NCBI GenBank assembly: GCA_003254905.1
Contig: QANU01000796.1
Location: 61,253-125,252 of the forward strand
Direction: 5' to 3'
Source: Nissolia schottii
Lineage: Eukaryota > Streptophyta > Magnoliopsida > Fabales > Fabaceae
DNA: 64,000 nt
Shown here one piece after another: positions 37,240-51,658 of the stretch; the first letter of the stretch is position 1; each line of letters opens with the position of its first letter. The notes below the pieces were generated by a model that was given only the letters and a program-made list of their open reading frames with translations, was not told the DNA's origin and did not search any database. The position numbers and the translations under genes are program-made.

Positions 37240-37660
37240 ATGCAAACTAGGTCTTATTGTGCATTCCATTCTCTCTCTCTCGTGTTCAAGTTCTGGGATG
37301 CAAACTAGGGCTTGACGGGACAAAATGATAACAATGCAAAAGACAATTACGACCGGGACAAGACTAAGCAAAGAAGCAACACACACTCTCTCTCTTGTTG
37401 AGGTTTTGAGACAAAATAGGAGATGACGGCACAAAACGATAACAACACCGAAGGTATGGTTTTTGAGGGGAAAAAAACTTACCAAGTGAAGACGTAGATG
37501 TGTTTCATAACAACGTTGAAGGTATGGTTTTTGAGGGAAAAAAAACTACCAAGTTAAGACACAGACGTGTTTATCTCTTTCTCTCTTGTTCAGGTTCTAG
37601 GATGTATAATAAGGGTTGACAACACAACGATAACAACGCAGAAGATATGGTTTTTGAGTT
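37240..37660. repeat. Complex tandem repeat region
   Basis: AACAACACCGAAGGTATGG at 37441 and AACAACGTTGAAGGTATGG at 37509 begin two 68-base units about 85% alike. A third partial unit starts at 37633. A second word, CTCTCTCTTGTTCAGGTTCT or variant followed by GACGG or GACAA, recurs at about 37275, 37388 and 37578. Function unknown. Confidence 0.6.
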
Positions 37661-39915
37661 TTTTATATTGGGGGTGGGGTTGAGTTTGTTTCCTAAGATC
37701 GTTTTTTATTTATTTTTTGCATTTTGGTCTCGTTCTCATTTTGCAACCCTTGTTTTCTAGTTTTAACTTCATTTCCGTTGTTCAATATATTCGTTTCTAT
37801 AATTTACATTGTTTTTTCCTTTTTTATATTATTTGTTTCTATGTTTTAAAAAGTTTGTTTCGTTGTTTTCTTGTTTATTAAGTTCGTTTCTATAATTGAC
37901 ATTGCTTGTTTCTCTTGTTTATAATCCTTTTTTTCTTTGTTCAATGTGGTCATTTTTTAATTGACATTGTTTGTTTTTCTATTTTATGATATTGTTTGTT
38001 TCTCCATGTTTCTATAATGTTTGCCCTCAAAGACAAAATAAAAATCCCGCTTTGTCTAACATAAATTCTTAAATACTTTAAAAAAAAGGAATTTTATTTT
38101 GTCTTTGAGGAGAAAAATTTTGCGTAATTTAATAGTTATATATGATCTTTGTTTGACTTGGTTTTTTTATATGGTTTTCAGAAATTGTTGATGGTTTGAT
38201 AAGTTTACATATTGATGATATACGTATATTTTTTACGTATGGACTCAAAGAAATCTTTGAAAGAACTTGTGGTCAAAATGAATCCACCCCGAAAAGTTAG
38301 CATCACATGTTATAATTTATTTGTTCAATGCAGCCATGCGCTTCATTTTAATATTTGAATTTGCTCACAAAAACAATTGTTAATGAAAATGTAGGCTAAG
38401 TTTGATACCCATTACTCACTGAAAAACATAGAGTTTGCAAAGAGTTGACAAAGGGAGCATAGAAAAGTGGTGGTTGCCATGGGAATATTCGGATCATTGC
38501 TTCAAATCGATGCTGGTCAACTGAAGCTAGACTTTCTACTGGCGTTGGTTTAAGCATACGACAGTACTGAAGATAACAATCTAGATGTTAGCACTGGCAT
38601 TTAACATCCCTCTCAAAACTATTCATATAGGTGCAATGTTTGGTTTTCAACCCGCAAGTATAATTGTTACTTCAACTTCAATTTGTCTTTGTAACCTGAA
38701 CATGCTTTTAGTTTTTAATTGATATAATATACGCATGAATTTTTTCTACATTTAAATGTTCTTTGGGCTCGTTTGAGTAAACAACTTAATTAAATGCTTA
38801 TGTAAAATGAGTTTATGAGATAAGGTCTTCTACAAAAAATAACTTATAAGTTATTATGTGTTTGGATATTCAATAATAGAAGTGCTTAATTATTTTTAAT
38901 TTGTAGTGTTTGACAACTTAAATCTTAAAGTGCTTTTATTTATTTAAAAAATATTTTAATTCTTATTGTTGAGTATTTACATCTAAGTTATCGCCTAAAA
39001 AAAACATTAGGTTATAAAAAAAGTATTTAAATTTTCACTATTTATAAATAAATAAAACTATTTGAAACGGTATAAAATGTGAGGGGCTGGTCGGAATTGA
39101 GAAAGTGCAAAAGACAGGGTTTTTTTGGAATTTCCGAAACAAAGAAAAAGCAAGGAGAAAGGCTAAACGCTAGGTAGAGGTAATTCTGGTAGGAGAGACC
39201 TATTGATGAAATTGGATTGCAAACTTACTGGAATTACAGTTTTCAATGAAGGAACTGAGTTGCAAGATTAAGAGCTCAATTGAATGATTGATAGTAACAT
39301 CACTGTTTGAAGCTTTAAGTGTTGTTTTGTTTAATTTTTTCTTTGTGAGCAATGTAATAGAACCTAGTCCTTAAGTTGTATGTTTAAGTTGTAAGTGTGC
39401 CTTAATTGGTGTTGGTCGAAAAATCTTTTCTTTTCTGAAAATCAAGAGTTTTATTCCATTTGAGTTTTTCTCAAGAAATTTTTAATGGGCTGGCCAACAT
39501 GCGTTACTAGTGTTTTTATTTGCATAGTGACAATAAGGTTGTAATCGGTGCATTTAATTACTCTTTGCCATTTTTGCCTTGACTAATGAAAGTAACCATA
39601 GAAAAAAATGTATATGTAACATGGCATAGACTTTGGATATCAAAATAACTGAAATCTCAGCTCAGCTTTTTTTTTTTTCTTTCTTTTTTTTGTTCTTCTC
39701 ATTATTATGAGTTACAACTTACAATAGATCAGATAAGTACATACAAAGTGTTTACATAATCATGCACAACAGCTTAATACTCAAAATAACATGACAAGAG
39801 GAATGGTGGATGGGTAACATACAAGAAGAAAATGACTCAATGGGTGCCATGTGTATATATAAAGAAAATATAATATAATATAATATAATGTGGCAGGGGA
39901 TTCCTAGCAGAAAAA

Positions 39916-42467
39916 TTAAATTAAAGCCCTAGCTGCTCCAACCGGAGCCTCAGACCTGCCGGATACAATCTGCTCAAACAAGTCTCTGATCTTGAGACCA
40001 ACTATGGTTTGGAAGAGACCTGTCCCATTGTTGCTGCCTGGGAAGTCAGCATGCTTCAACATTTGTTGAGTCACCTCTCCATAGAACTTGCTTGAGAGGT
40101 TGCTTAGGTGGCTCTCTACGTATATTAGCTCATCTAGTCTGTCAAATTGACCATCCATTTCTACAACTGACACCTATTATATTGTTGAAAACAAGAAAGA
40201 AAGATTAATATTGGAGAGATAATTAAAGCAATATATATGAATGAATGCCTCTCATCATGCAAGAACATCTCAAAAGAAAAGAAAAGAAAAGAAAAGAGTA
40301 GTTAAACACACCTCGTTTCCAAAGTAAGTGTCAGGTCCATAGAAGAATTTGATGCCAGGGTAAGAGCAAGTAAGCTTCCTTCCACATGGTATCCATGAAA
40401 TGGTAGAGCCGTCATCAAACAAGTAAACTGGGCTGAAATACTTAACGCCTTCCTTCTGTATCAACCTCACTCTAAGAATCTTCCCCTCATTGTCATCAGG
40501 GATGAGTTGGGTTGGCAACACCTCTATCACTGCATCTGCATACTGCTTTTGTGGATCTGTGAAACAGAAATTAAGTGCATCCATCATGAGCCACCCATGC
40601 ATCCATAATTAACACATGCATCATGACAAAGGATCGATGTAACCAGAATATTTCACAGAAATTACGGTACTGATTTTTTATTTTTATGTTTCAAATTAAG
40701 TTTTAACGCTTCATTTTCTTAATTACCAATATAAGCATCAAAGTCAGGCTTCCTAGCTTCAATACTAGCCTTGATGCTTTCAAGACTGTGTCCACGCTCT
40801 GCCATGTCTCTCTGAAATATATATTTGTCACATAATTAACGTTAGATACATAAATGATTGTACAAGTTTTTGAACTCTTGGGATATAATTAAAAGTGTTT
40901 ACCTGAATTTTCCATGCGAACTTCACCTCATTGCTAATGTCTAAGTAGATGCTGAAGTCCAAGAGGTCTCTGACACGAGGGTCAAACCTGCATGCAAGGA
41001 AGAGTACTGTCAAGCTCTCCTAACATTTTGTTTCGGTAATACTAGTCCAACTATTATTTTAACGAAATTATTGAGATTTGTTGGTTAGACTAAATTAATC
41101 TTAAAAAATATTTTTTAAATTACAAATATATTTATTGTTATAATTAATAGGATAAAATCCAATCATATTATTATTATTATTATTTTGTGATATTATAAGT
41201 ATATTTTGTATTGATTAACATAAAAAATGATTAAATTAATTTTAATATTTATCAGTTAGATAAAAAATTATTAATAAACACGTAATTAAACAGCTCTAGA
41301 TAACTGTTTTACCCATCAATGCATGATCCAAATGTTTTATTAGCCTCACATATCAGAACTATAAAAATATCCGAGCTAGGGGGGTTTTATGCCCAACCAA
41401 CTATCTTTATTTACTATAAAGACCCAATAAATCCAAGTAGGCATGCTGGCCCACCATATCTGGGAACGTTATAAAGTTGCATAGCAAATTCCTCAGCCAT
41501 ACAAAATCTATCAAAAGATAAGGTATCATCACCTTAAAGCACCCGTGTCCCATTTAATCCTATATTCTTCACACCCTCTTGAATGTTTTAAAAGAAAGAA
41601 ATGAAAATATCAAACAACCGTAACATCCACACCACATGCTCTTGAATATTCACCGTGCAATAAGAAACAAAATTGTTAGTGATGATGAATTATTCACTAG
41701 TTAAGCAAGACATTGAACTAACTAAGGGTCAATTTAATATATACTAGTAAAACATAAATTGACAACTTGGAGGAAATGTTATGCTTTCAGAATTTATTGT
41801 TAGAATAAAATTTAGAACTTATTTCTTTTTATATATAGATAGAAACGATGAAATAAGCAGATGGTGTGACTCGACAGGCGGTATCAACTTATACTTACAT
41901 TGGGTGCAAACCTTCAATGACCAAGATCTTGGGCGGTTTAATAAGCTCTGGGGGATCCAAGAGGCCAGTGACATGGTTGTAGATAGGTTTCTGAACAGCG
42001 ATTCCATCCTTGATGGCCTTAACTTGCTCATACATGAGGTCGAAATTGTTGGCCCTAGGGTCAAGAGCAGTGACACCCTTCTCCTTCCTCCCAGTCCTAT
42101 CCAGTGAGTGGTAATCGTCCAAGCATATCACCGTCGTGGTGTCGCTGATGAGTGTGTTGGAGTCCGGGTTCCCGCCTTTCGGGGGCTCTGCCGTCCCTCC
42201 AAACACACTCGTCAGCCTCCTCATGAAGGTGCTCTTCCCACACCCTGAGTCTGCTGCCAGCCCAATCACTACCGTCTGTGAGTCACCCGCTGCGCATGTT
42301 ATCACGCATGGGCTGCTGCTGGTGCTCCTCTTGTTGTTGCTTCTCTTGTTGCTTGTTGTGTACAAGACTACTTGTTTTTGGTGGAAGCCTAAATGTGGTT
42401 TTGATGCTGTTGGGAGGGAGCAGTTTGTGTTGAAGGATTGTGTGGAGTAGACAGTGCAAGCTGCCAT
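39916..42467 (-). CDS. PRK: Phosphoribulokinase, chloroplast precursor
   Basis: Calvin-Benson cycle kinase making ribulose 1,5-bisphosphate from ribulose 5-phosphate and ATP in the stroma. Exons (minus): 42467-41899, 40987-40903, 40811-40727, 40556-40312 and 40173-39916. Spliced length is 1242 nt, 413 residues. Residues 1-60 form a Ser/Asn/Lys-rich transit peptide, and the mature chain probably starts GDSQTVVIGL. The P-loop is ADSGCGKST (Cys76, Lys78), the second regulatory cysteine is Cys115 (VICLDDYHSLDR), and the C-terminal pair is Cys304/Cys310 (CGRKLTC). With a 60-residue transit peptide these fall at 16, 55, 244 and 250, the thioredoxin-controlled positions of spinach PRK. The enzyme is thus expected to be light-regulated and able to join the GAPDH/CP12 complex. 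An AAAAG microsatellite lies in intron 4. Confidence 0.97.
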
Positions 42468-45400
42468 GATTCTTTCTCCCTCTCTGTCTAGGCAGAAAGA
42501 TGTTTGAGGGAACTAGAGTGAGTTTGTGTTGGGTTTTTGTGTTTGAAGATTATGTGATAGGGGACATTCCAGGATGAAGTGTGGAACACATAAAAATAAG
42601 AGGTGGAAAGTGGAATTAGAAAACCCAAAAACAAAAGGCTGTTAGGAAGGAAAGGAAAATGGGTGAAAAACTCTTGAGGTGTACTCTTTTTGTTTGTGTT
42701 TTTCTGTTACTACCCCTTGTTTTGGACAAACTTGGAGGTGATTCTAATACTAGAAAAGCAGGGATTTGATTGGAATCAATCGGCAGTATAAGGGTATAGT
42801 TGTATTTTTAGTGCTATCTTTTTTTTTTCCCTTATCAAAATTTCAAAGGAAAATTTTTCATTTTTTTCTTTACTCCAGTATGTGTATGTCGAGAGTTCAA
42901 TCAATCTTTGTTATGAGCATAAAATGATTTAAAAATTTATGACCAGTATTTATCTTCTTAGATGAGTTTATAATATGAAAAGAAAAAATTGTCACTGTTT
43001 TTCTTATGGTAGATACAGTTTGATTAAAAAAAAAGAAAATGGTGGAATTTGACAAGGTGATGAAAAACCAACTGCTAAGTGGTTAATGCAGCCTTGGATA
43101 TTTAACATGCCATGTGGCATGAAGATAGTGGCTATTTGAAGATGAGGGATTAAGGGTGTGGAGTAGTGTGTGGATTTCATGCGGAGCATATTCCATCCAA
43201 TTTCAATCTTGGACTCAACCAGTCTTGGGGCTATCTCTTTGTGTGTATGATTTGCCCCAATTTTCCCCCCTTCTCTTTTTAGGGGTGAGATTTGAGCTCT
43301 TGCTCTAGGAACTTGTTTTGATCAATGACAACATTTCTCCAACAGTATCACAAAATAAGATGTGGACGTTGATTAGTAAGGTACATAGCATATGCCTCAT
43401 AACCACAAACGGGTAGTTTTTCATCTGAGCGAAGAACCAAGTGGTCAAATACTGCACAGTGAACAAAACAATAATGATACTCATATGTCTGCTTTTGCAA
43501 ACGGAACTATCTATTTGACTATGGTCAGAAAGCCACGTAGAAGAGTATTTTACTCTTTTATCCTTACTGTTCAAACTATTTATCAAATTGCCCTTACATA
43601 AGTTTTTGTGTATTTCAAAAGCTCTACTCCCACATTAGTTAGATCACAAACCTTTTAAGTGTTTATATACCTTTAGTAGTTGTTGTTTTGGTAAAAAGAG
43701 TTGAGAAGGGAGTTGGGCTCGCGTGCATGAGTCTAAGTTAGTTGAGCTCTTCAAAGTCGTTTGGGTTTGGAAACGAAGATAATTTGGTAAATAGTTTGAA
43801 CAGTAAAGACAAAAGAGTAAAAAACTCAACGTAGAATAAAGTTTAAACGAGTTCAATTTGTTTATGAAGTGTTAGCTGTTAGGTAATATATTATTAAATC
43901 ACCATTAGAATATGATGTTCCATCGCAGTAGGAGTATATTACTATACATTATAGACTATTAAAATCAGTTCTTCAGCAAAAGGTTTGCGAACTTGTTTTA
44001 GTTCAACCAGTTGGTCTATATGTTCTGGTTATTTCCCAACCAAGTCAAGCGTGGATGTATATGACTTCCAAAACTTAATATAAAAATGACGTCGTAGTTC
44101 GACAAATTACATGCTCCTTTTACAACATTACAAGCCAATTTGCTCAACTCGAAATTAATAATTATAACTTTAGAATACTCGGGTGATTTGGTTGGCCAGT
44201 GCTGACACGTACCAAATTAAAACTTATAAGAGTTAGTGCCCGACTTTAATATTTTTGATGATTTAAAATATGAGGTTTAAGAGTGAATCGAAGTTCTAAG
44301 AGTAGCTTTCTAACGTAGAGGCACAATTTATTTTGTGCTACCAATTTATTCCCAATCCATTTTACCAGGAGAGAAGACTAGTCATTTCGAAACGTAAGTA
44401 GAGACACTGTTTGACTTATCATAATTAATAATGTTTCAATTTGAAGTAATTGGAACATAACTATGCACTGGAAACCGTTGGCGTCCACAACCTAAAAAAA
44501 ATTGTGATTTGAGCATACAGCCACACGCCTGTATATGAATGTGGAATTATTATTAGGAAAAACATTCTAGTACGCAAAGCTTGTTACAAGAGAATCAAAT
44601 AGAATAAGCCAAAGTTCCACATATAATATAGATATACTTTTTCAACTGAGGAAATTATAAAATAGTCTTAAGGAGGTTGCTACTTTGTTCAAGTGTCCGT
44701 GGGTTAAGTCGGCAAAACAAGCCTGGTTTTCTCGACCATATGATTAGGTGGTATAACACTAGGTAGCTAGAATTAGAAACTCCAAAAATGGGACTCAAAA
44801 TACCAACACCGTCATGTTTCACAGGAAACTCAAATCAAATCACCAAGAGAAAAGCCTGAAATTTAATCCCACATATGCTTGTTATGGGTTAAAGGCGTTA
44901 GAAACAACATGCTTTGCCACAAGCAACAACTGGAGTTGGATTTACATTTGTTGGTACCTAGTGGCATCCAGCATTCTTGTTTATTAATTTTATTTTTATC
45001 TATTGCCTGCATTACACTTAAAGAACCACTGGTCCAAAATCAATTCTAGTCAATTCAAAAGTGAAAACATTTCATTTTTAAGAGTCCTAAAATAGATTAT
45101 ACAACTTTCAAACTAAAATTCAAACACGTTATTAGTCACATGAACATTTATTTTCAATATAATTTAGCAATGAGCATTTCTTAAATAATCACGGACATTA
45201 TGTTAAGAGGGGCATCAAATGTAATACAGTTCTATGTAGTAAATCCTATTTATTGGAGTCATTATCAAATTTTAGAGGGCCTTTAACTTTTAAGATGCCA
45301 TCCGCATTAACAACTACAATAAACACTACATTACCGGAATCTACTACACATTCTTATCAAAATCAAACTTTCTTTTCACTGGCACGAAATACACTAGAAG

Positions 45401-45599
45401 ACATAATAAACTTCACAGAATTCATTACAAACACGCCCTAAACTCTGGTACAATCACTACAGAGAAACAAGGAACAATATCACACGAAGATATTGTAATG
45501 AAAAAAAGAAGTGAATAGGCAAAAGGAAAGAATATACTAAGCCACAATCAGAAGTGACTGAAATTATAAAAGCCGATCAATCAAAACCTGAGAACAGCC
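42468..45599. other. Intergenic region between PRK and SCAMP
   Basis: The part next to 42468 is the PRK 5' UTR and promoter. CTTATTTTTATGTG about 120 bases upstream may serve as a TATA region, but I am not certain. The remainder is AT-rich with one MITE (43543-43828). No gene was found; the end near 45599 should contain the SCAMP 3' UTR. Confidence 0.4.
43543..43828. mobile_element. MITE with ~50 bp inverted ends
   Basis: 286-base element flanked by exact 8-base duplications ACGTAGAA (43535-43542 and 43829-43836), the size expected for hAT elements. The left end reads GAGTATTTTACTCTTTTATC and the right end reversed reads TGAGTTTTTTACTCTTTTGTC. Similarity continues through TTACTGTTCAAACTATTTA. 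Non-coding. Confidence 0.75.
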
Positions 45600-48500
45600 T
45601 CACTTATGTCCCCGGAAATACATGTATATTTTCTGCAGACACAAGAAAAGGAAACTATCAGCAAGCACACTAATGTTAAACACGTACTCTAAAAAGCTAT
45701 TGTAGTAAAAACATGCACAAAAAGGTCACTGTTTAGTTTATCCTTGTAGTAGCTAAACGCAACCGTTGTTTGCAATTCTGAATGTGTTCAAGAGTATACG
45801 AATATTCTTTCCTAAGCAAATGAAGGTCGCCAAAAGTAGTCCATGTTCATAATATTTGAACTTCTATTATTTGTCCCACAGCTGAGAAACAATATAAAAC
45901 TTATCAGGGATGCAAATGTTCCATTCCTCACCTGAAGCACCCACAAGCTTAGAAGAGCCTCCAAGCAAAACAGGCCGAATCCAACCAAGTAGAATATCTG
46001 CAAGAATACTAAACATTTATTTGACTTGAAGATGTAAGAACAAGCAAAAAGATCATCAAAATTAATGTTTCCAATGTAAGTTCAAAATGACATTAAGGTG
46101 GGAAATTTTCATTAGTCCAGCTAATTGAACAAGTTGTAAAATGCAATAAACAGCTTTTCCAACATCTTAAGATTGTTCAAAGGCATCAAGATCATTTTGA
46201 TCTAACAAGAGCTTAATACCAGAGAAAGCTCACAGCACTCAAGCCAGGCACTACTCAACCTAGTTCCATAAATGTCAAATTCCCACAATTTTACACCCCT
46301 TCATCTGAATCAAAGGTCCAGATGAGTTCCTTAGTTATCATCTTGTTAGGTTTCTCAGGCAAAATCAAGTGCAAGTAACTAGCTGGATCAATAGTAACTT
46401 AAACTGTCTCCAAGACACTAACTGTCATTCATTCATACATACCATAATGACAGTATGACACTATCACTTTGAGCCAACTAATAGCATTATGTCTATAAAT
46501 TTTAAGCATATAAACACATAAGAACTGGGTAAGAAGATAATCCATCAATTTAAAACATTCAAGATCAACCATTACTATAGATGCTTCTACATATAAAAAA
46601 TACAAATACACATCATCAATGACAATAGTACAAAATAAAATATTCATGGTTAATATGAAATGATTATATTCAGGGAATGCATAACAAACAGTTTCAAAAC
46701 TAACAAGGAATAAATATATGCACACGTAGAATACAACTTACCCCAACCAATACATGGTCTGAGAATACATCGATTGCTGCAAGGATGCCCCTGAAATTTT
46801 AAATGAACTAATTCAAATGCCACAGAAAAATCTATACTTATTTAATACATTCACTAATACATATGACTAAGTAAAAGAGTTGCCATAACCCATAAGATAA
46901 CAGCAAAAAATGACATCCAACTAATTTTTAACAGAAATCAGAAGTTCCTTTTTAGGTGCATTTAATATATTTTAGGGCCAGAGGTTCCTTTCTACTGCAA
47001 AGTGAATTACATGAAGAGACAATATCAAGAAACATATCACTATAATGTTTCATTGCTTGCATATGCCTATGGAATGAGTAAAAGGTATCCGTTTGAACCT
47101 TCAAAAAACTTACAAAGGTCCTACCAATTTCTTATGTTCCTATGCTTTATTTTAAATGACATTCTCTAAGCAAGCTGATATAACCAGAAAACTTTTTATT
47201 ACGAACCTTCAATTCTAGTCATATTTCCCCCAACTTACAATGGAAGCCCTATCACTGGAAAAGTACAAACCAGCATGCTCTAGGATGAAAGTTTTTGAAA
47301 GTTACCCTTAGGGCCATTTGCCTTTTGAAATATTAGTCATTCTAAAATTACAGCCAAATACCAAGTAGATAAAAAGATCAATAGCTTCATAGAACTTTAG
47401 TCAAACAAGCTCTATATACAAATTTGTAGAACTTACGTTAATGATTTTCCATGAAAAACAATTGGAGGCGCTATTGCAGCAAAGACGCAAAATGCAATAT
47501 GAAGCTGCATCAAGCCAAAGCAAATTAACAAAAAAATTAATACGTCACTCTCACTCAGTAGTCTGCCAGTATTAAACGATTGATCAACATACCATGTAGA
47601 ACATGAAAAACCAACCAAACTTTAGTGCACTATCTGTCCTGCATATCAGAAACAACCATAAGCAAGAATCATCACCATGCACAATCGAGTCAGTAGATTG
47701 TAAACCTGTATGCTAATGTCTCCCTTGCCTGTTACTAAAAGGGAACCATACTTGATGTAAACCCTTTGTGCTTAGGCAGTGTTTAAATGCTTGTGAAGAA
47801 AAAACGGCAATGATGTAGTTTACCTCATAGCACGATAGAGGGGCCTGTACCATAGCACATAGGAAAGTGGAACTCCAAGAAGAGCATAAATCACCGCAAG
47901 GAAAAAAATTTTAGAGCCTGCAGATTGTATATTTCACACTAGTCCAAATCACTTCATTAAACTAGAGAGCTGGCGGTATCACAAGAGTAAAAAAGAATCA
48001 GCTTACCGCTTCCTCTGATCCAACAAACAATCACAGCAACTAAGTTGAAAACTAGGCATAGAACAATTCCTGAAAAGATATAAAAAAAACTAGGTATATT
48101 AGAATATTGTTTAGAAAATCAACATGTCTAGTGATAGTGATATAAAAAAATTGAATACATGAAAAAGAAAAGAAAAAGGAGAACAAGAGTTCAACAAGGG
48201 TGTGTTTGTGTGGGTTTATGCAGCTGTGTATCAAGTTAAAAATGGGTATGATACAGATGCCTCATGAAACAAATTTGCACAAGAAAACTTCTTCAATATA
48301 TCTAGTAGAGAAAATAGATAGAAACTACTTCGCAAAGTCTTCTACTTAGGCCCATCCTAACCAGTAACAGACATAGCATCCTAACCAGTAACAGACATTC
48401 ATCTATATCTCCATTCTGTCAATTCACAGCATTCAAAAGCAAGCATAGCAAAAATGCCAAAAACGTTTCAAATAAAATACTCCACAACTAGATTCACCCA

Positions 48501-51500
48501 TGCCATACAAACATATAATTGCAAGACCTGATAGTTATTCCTCAAATTCTAAAGAAAGTCAGAAGACTAAGACATTGAAAAACTAGTCTTTGCATCTCAA
48601 GAATATACAAAGAAAATCAGAGCAAGAAGTAAATCATGGATTATTTTATTTATTTTGAGGGGGCAAAAAAAACAAAAATTATTTGGGATTGATAATAATG
48701 CTGTAAGACTACTAATTCCACATAGAAAACGATGAAGAACAAGGAGGAGGAATATGAAAGAAATTCCCATTTCCCAAAGTGTTCCCAGAAATTCTTAACT
48801 GCTGAGTGATTTGAAACTTAAAAAATAGTAATCTTTACTATTATAAAGTCGTTGAGCAAGTATAATTGCCCTTGGTCACAATTAGTTCAGTCCATTTTAT
48901 CCTCTCCTTATTTTTCAATAAAACTACATATTTTTCAATAAAAAAAAGGAAACTATTACCTATTTTCTAACAAAACTAACCAATTTTGTAACTTTAGCAG
49001 CAGACACAAGAGTGCTTGCCCCCCATTAGTATTTCTTTATTTAGGTGCAATAGTGCAAACAGTTGTTGTTTTCATAGTAGAAACACTAGTACAAATGTAC
49101 AGCTGGGAAGGGTAGAAAACTGCTACTATGTAGATAATATTGTTACCAATTTTAATGCTTCCATGAAGACCACATATTAATATACACCTTCCAATTACTC
49201 AAAAACGAAAAGGAAAGGAAAACCAAACTTCAGGAATGTATATTATCATGTCCACCTCTAAAGAGTATGGTAAGTGTGTTAAAAGAAAAAGACACAAGAT
49301 CTTAGATCAACAATAAAGGGGAAAAAACAAGAAGCACAACAAATATGGTAAATATTGCAAAAGCTGCACAGAAAAGACCTATTTAGTATTAGAAACTGCA
49401 TTAGTAAAAAGGAAAGAGAATCCTAATGCTGTAATAGTTGTGAAGCACCTTATATAGATTTCCCAATAAGAAAGCAGATAAAGAGAAAACACATGCAAAT
49501 ATATTTTACTAATGAGGCTCCTATTTACACTAAAAAATTATGATCATGAAATAACAATATACAGTTATACCCTTTACTTTGGGTGAAATACAAGCAGAAG
49601 AAGACATAATAATACATTATATGTCTCAATAACAACCAACCAACTGAATAATAAATAAATAAGATAATTAAGCAACCATACCTAACCAACTTGCAAAGGC
49701 CAAATATTGCAGCCTCTGAGCATGAACTGGGATCTCGTTGGCAATATCATGGTGAATGATTGGGAAAAATGGAGGCCAATTCTTATCATCAACAGGCACA
49801 CCAGCTGGTAAACATATTTGAAAAAAAAAAAGGTTATTGACTCGGCATAAATTAACCATATATTTGGATGGAGAGGAAGACATTTTTTGAAACTTGAAAA
49901 TTTCTCTTGTTAAGTTAAAAGAGAAAATGAAGAGAAATTTGATAAACAAAATTTTCTCTACAAGTTTTCCATCCATTTCAAAATTCAAAAATTGCTCTCC
50001 TCTTTCATTTTCTCCCTCATCCATCCAAAGGATTAAAGATGCAACAAAAAGATAATTAATAAAAAATGTTGCACGTTTGACTCTCATTATTCACCTCTAG
50101 CAACTGCTTCTTCTCTTCTTTTTATTTCCTACAGATACATTTTGAAAGAGTCAAAACCTCAAAAGCAAAGGATATAGTGGTACCAGTAAGAACATATATA
50201 TGCAGGCAGTTAAGAAAATATAACTGTTAATAATGACGATTAAAAAAATCAATGATGAAAATGCTAAAATCTAAGATCTTAGACCAAAAAGTTGGATCGA
50301 CCTTCTCTCTCCTCTTTAAATCTGCTTCCCAAGCTGCTAGCTCTTGTCCCTTTTTCTTAGAGTCCTATATAACATAATGGAGAACTAACTCAGCTTCCTG
50401 AAAAGAATCCTATAAAGTCTTAAGAAAATCTCTGAATTAGCAAAGACATTACGTTTGTAGTATCCAAAGGAATATCAACCGTAGCATCATGTCTTTGACC
50501 AAAGCCCACTGGTTCAGATGACAACGGTGGAATACGTGATTTTGATCCAGGAGCAGCAGCACCATTCTGTAAGATTTCCACAATAAATAGAAGGAAAAAT
50601 AAAAACATTTTATGACACAAATGAAAAAAAATAAAATAAAGCATCAACTGCCAGCGCTTCCAAAACTAGCAATTTGTACTTGAAATGAGAAATATAACGC
50701 CTAGTGGCTACATTATCTCATTAGGAGGGTTTCAATACTTAGATGCTAAAGTTGGTTCATTAGAATTTACAAAGTTTCAATTAATTGAACATCTCATAAA
50801 GCATATGTATATGCGGCTAAGTTAACTCAAAAACCAAGCTCAAGTCGTTAAATAGATACTGTCCCAAACAGTAAAAATATATTAGGCAACATCGCAATTG
50901 AAAGCAAACTCACAGGATTAGCAGTCTGCAAACTCAGTGAAACGCAAGACCACAAATCCTCTCTAATAATCACTGTCGTGCCATTTTCATTTCCAATTTT
51001 TGATTTGACAAAGTATACGCTAAGATGTTTCTTAATCGTTTAACCACTTAAGTGCAATTTGAACGGTGTTACATCTACAAGCCCACAGCATATATTCACA
51101 AGCAAGCACAACACGTAAACTTAGACAACTCAGCTTCATACACAAATTGAGCGAACAAAACCGAGAACGACAACACCCCATCAACCATTACCAAAACAAC
51201 GAAACGTGCGTCGCGTATTCCAGTACGCGCATTAACTCAATTAAGTAAGCTCGGAAAGCACCATTACTAAAATCACAAACCTACGCAGTTCTAGATCCAC
51301 AAACATGCAAACTAAGCTCCGCACAGATTTGCAGTCTCAGTGCCGATTCATTACGTGCGCACACTCTCACAAATTTTTTCAATTCTCACATCCGCATCCA
51401 AAAAAAGAGAAGTTAAATCACAAAAAGAAAACATAGATCCAGATCAAATGAAGAGCCACGTAAGCATTATATTTCCTTATATGTAGTTCATAAATTGCAG

Positions 51501-51658
51501 CACCGAAATCTAGGGAGTTCCGGAGCAAAAACAAAGTTGGATCTGACGAACCGCTAAATATAGATAGAAATGGAGAGAGACTGTGAGCGAGATTAGAATA
51601 CCGAAAAAGGATTGACTTCTTCTTCCTCGAATGGATTGGGATCGTGGTGGCGATTCAT
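45600..51658 (-). CDS. SCAMP: Secretory carrier-associated membrane protein (SCAMP)
   Basis: Four-span protein of the trans-Golgi network, secretory vesicles and plasma membrane, involved in vesicle traffic. Exons (minus): 51658-51602, 50566-50453, 50364-50302, 50128-50095, 49804-49682, 48069-48007, 47917-47824, 47638-47593, 47504-47437, 46790-46742, 45997-45932 and 45632-45600. Spliced length is 810 nt, 269 residues. The N-terminus [19 protein letters not shown] carries two NPF motifs, which bind EH-domain endocytic proteins. A short coiled coil ([23 protein letters not shown]) follows. The conserved core has [13 protein letters not shown], the first helix near [16 protein letters not shown] and the loop [20 protein letters not shown]. 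It ends [10 protein letters not shown]. The 34-base exon 4 and 33-base exon 12 are easily missed by gene finders. The closest Arabidopsis relative appears to be At1g32050. Confidence 0.95.

Larger units (their letters stand above)
34560..39915. other. Intergenic region with unclassified repeats
   Basis: No gene could be supported. A retroelement-like segment runs about 34830-35200, and another at 35300-35950 has features of a decayed repeat (CTGCTCAAAGCAATTCTCAA, CAATGTGAGACTTTGG). A direct repeat of about 73 bases lies at 36003-36075 and 36562-36635. A poly(A) run is at 37097-37118, followed by the tandem region at 37240-37660 and a TTTGTTTCT-rich stretch at 37780-38010. From 38760 the sequence GGGCTCGTTTGAGTAAACAA resembles a MITE end. 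The last few hundred bases should include the PRK 3' UTR. Confidence 0.4.

Noticed and set aside
38140..39420. Possible remnant of a gene between OSCA and PRK, such as the plastid glycolate carrier found there in Arabidopsis
   Set aside because: No stretch translates to membrane helices or conserved motifs; the frames are short and AT-rich.
41781..42450. Plus-strand frames of about 100 codons opposite PRK exon 1
   Set aside because: They are antisense shadows of the conserved PRK coding sequence.
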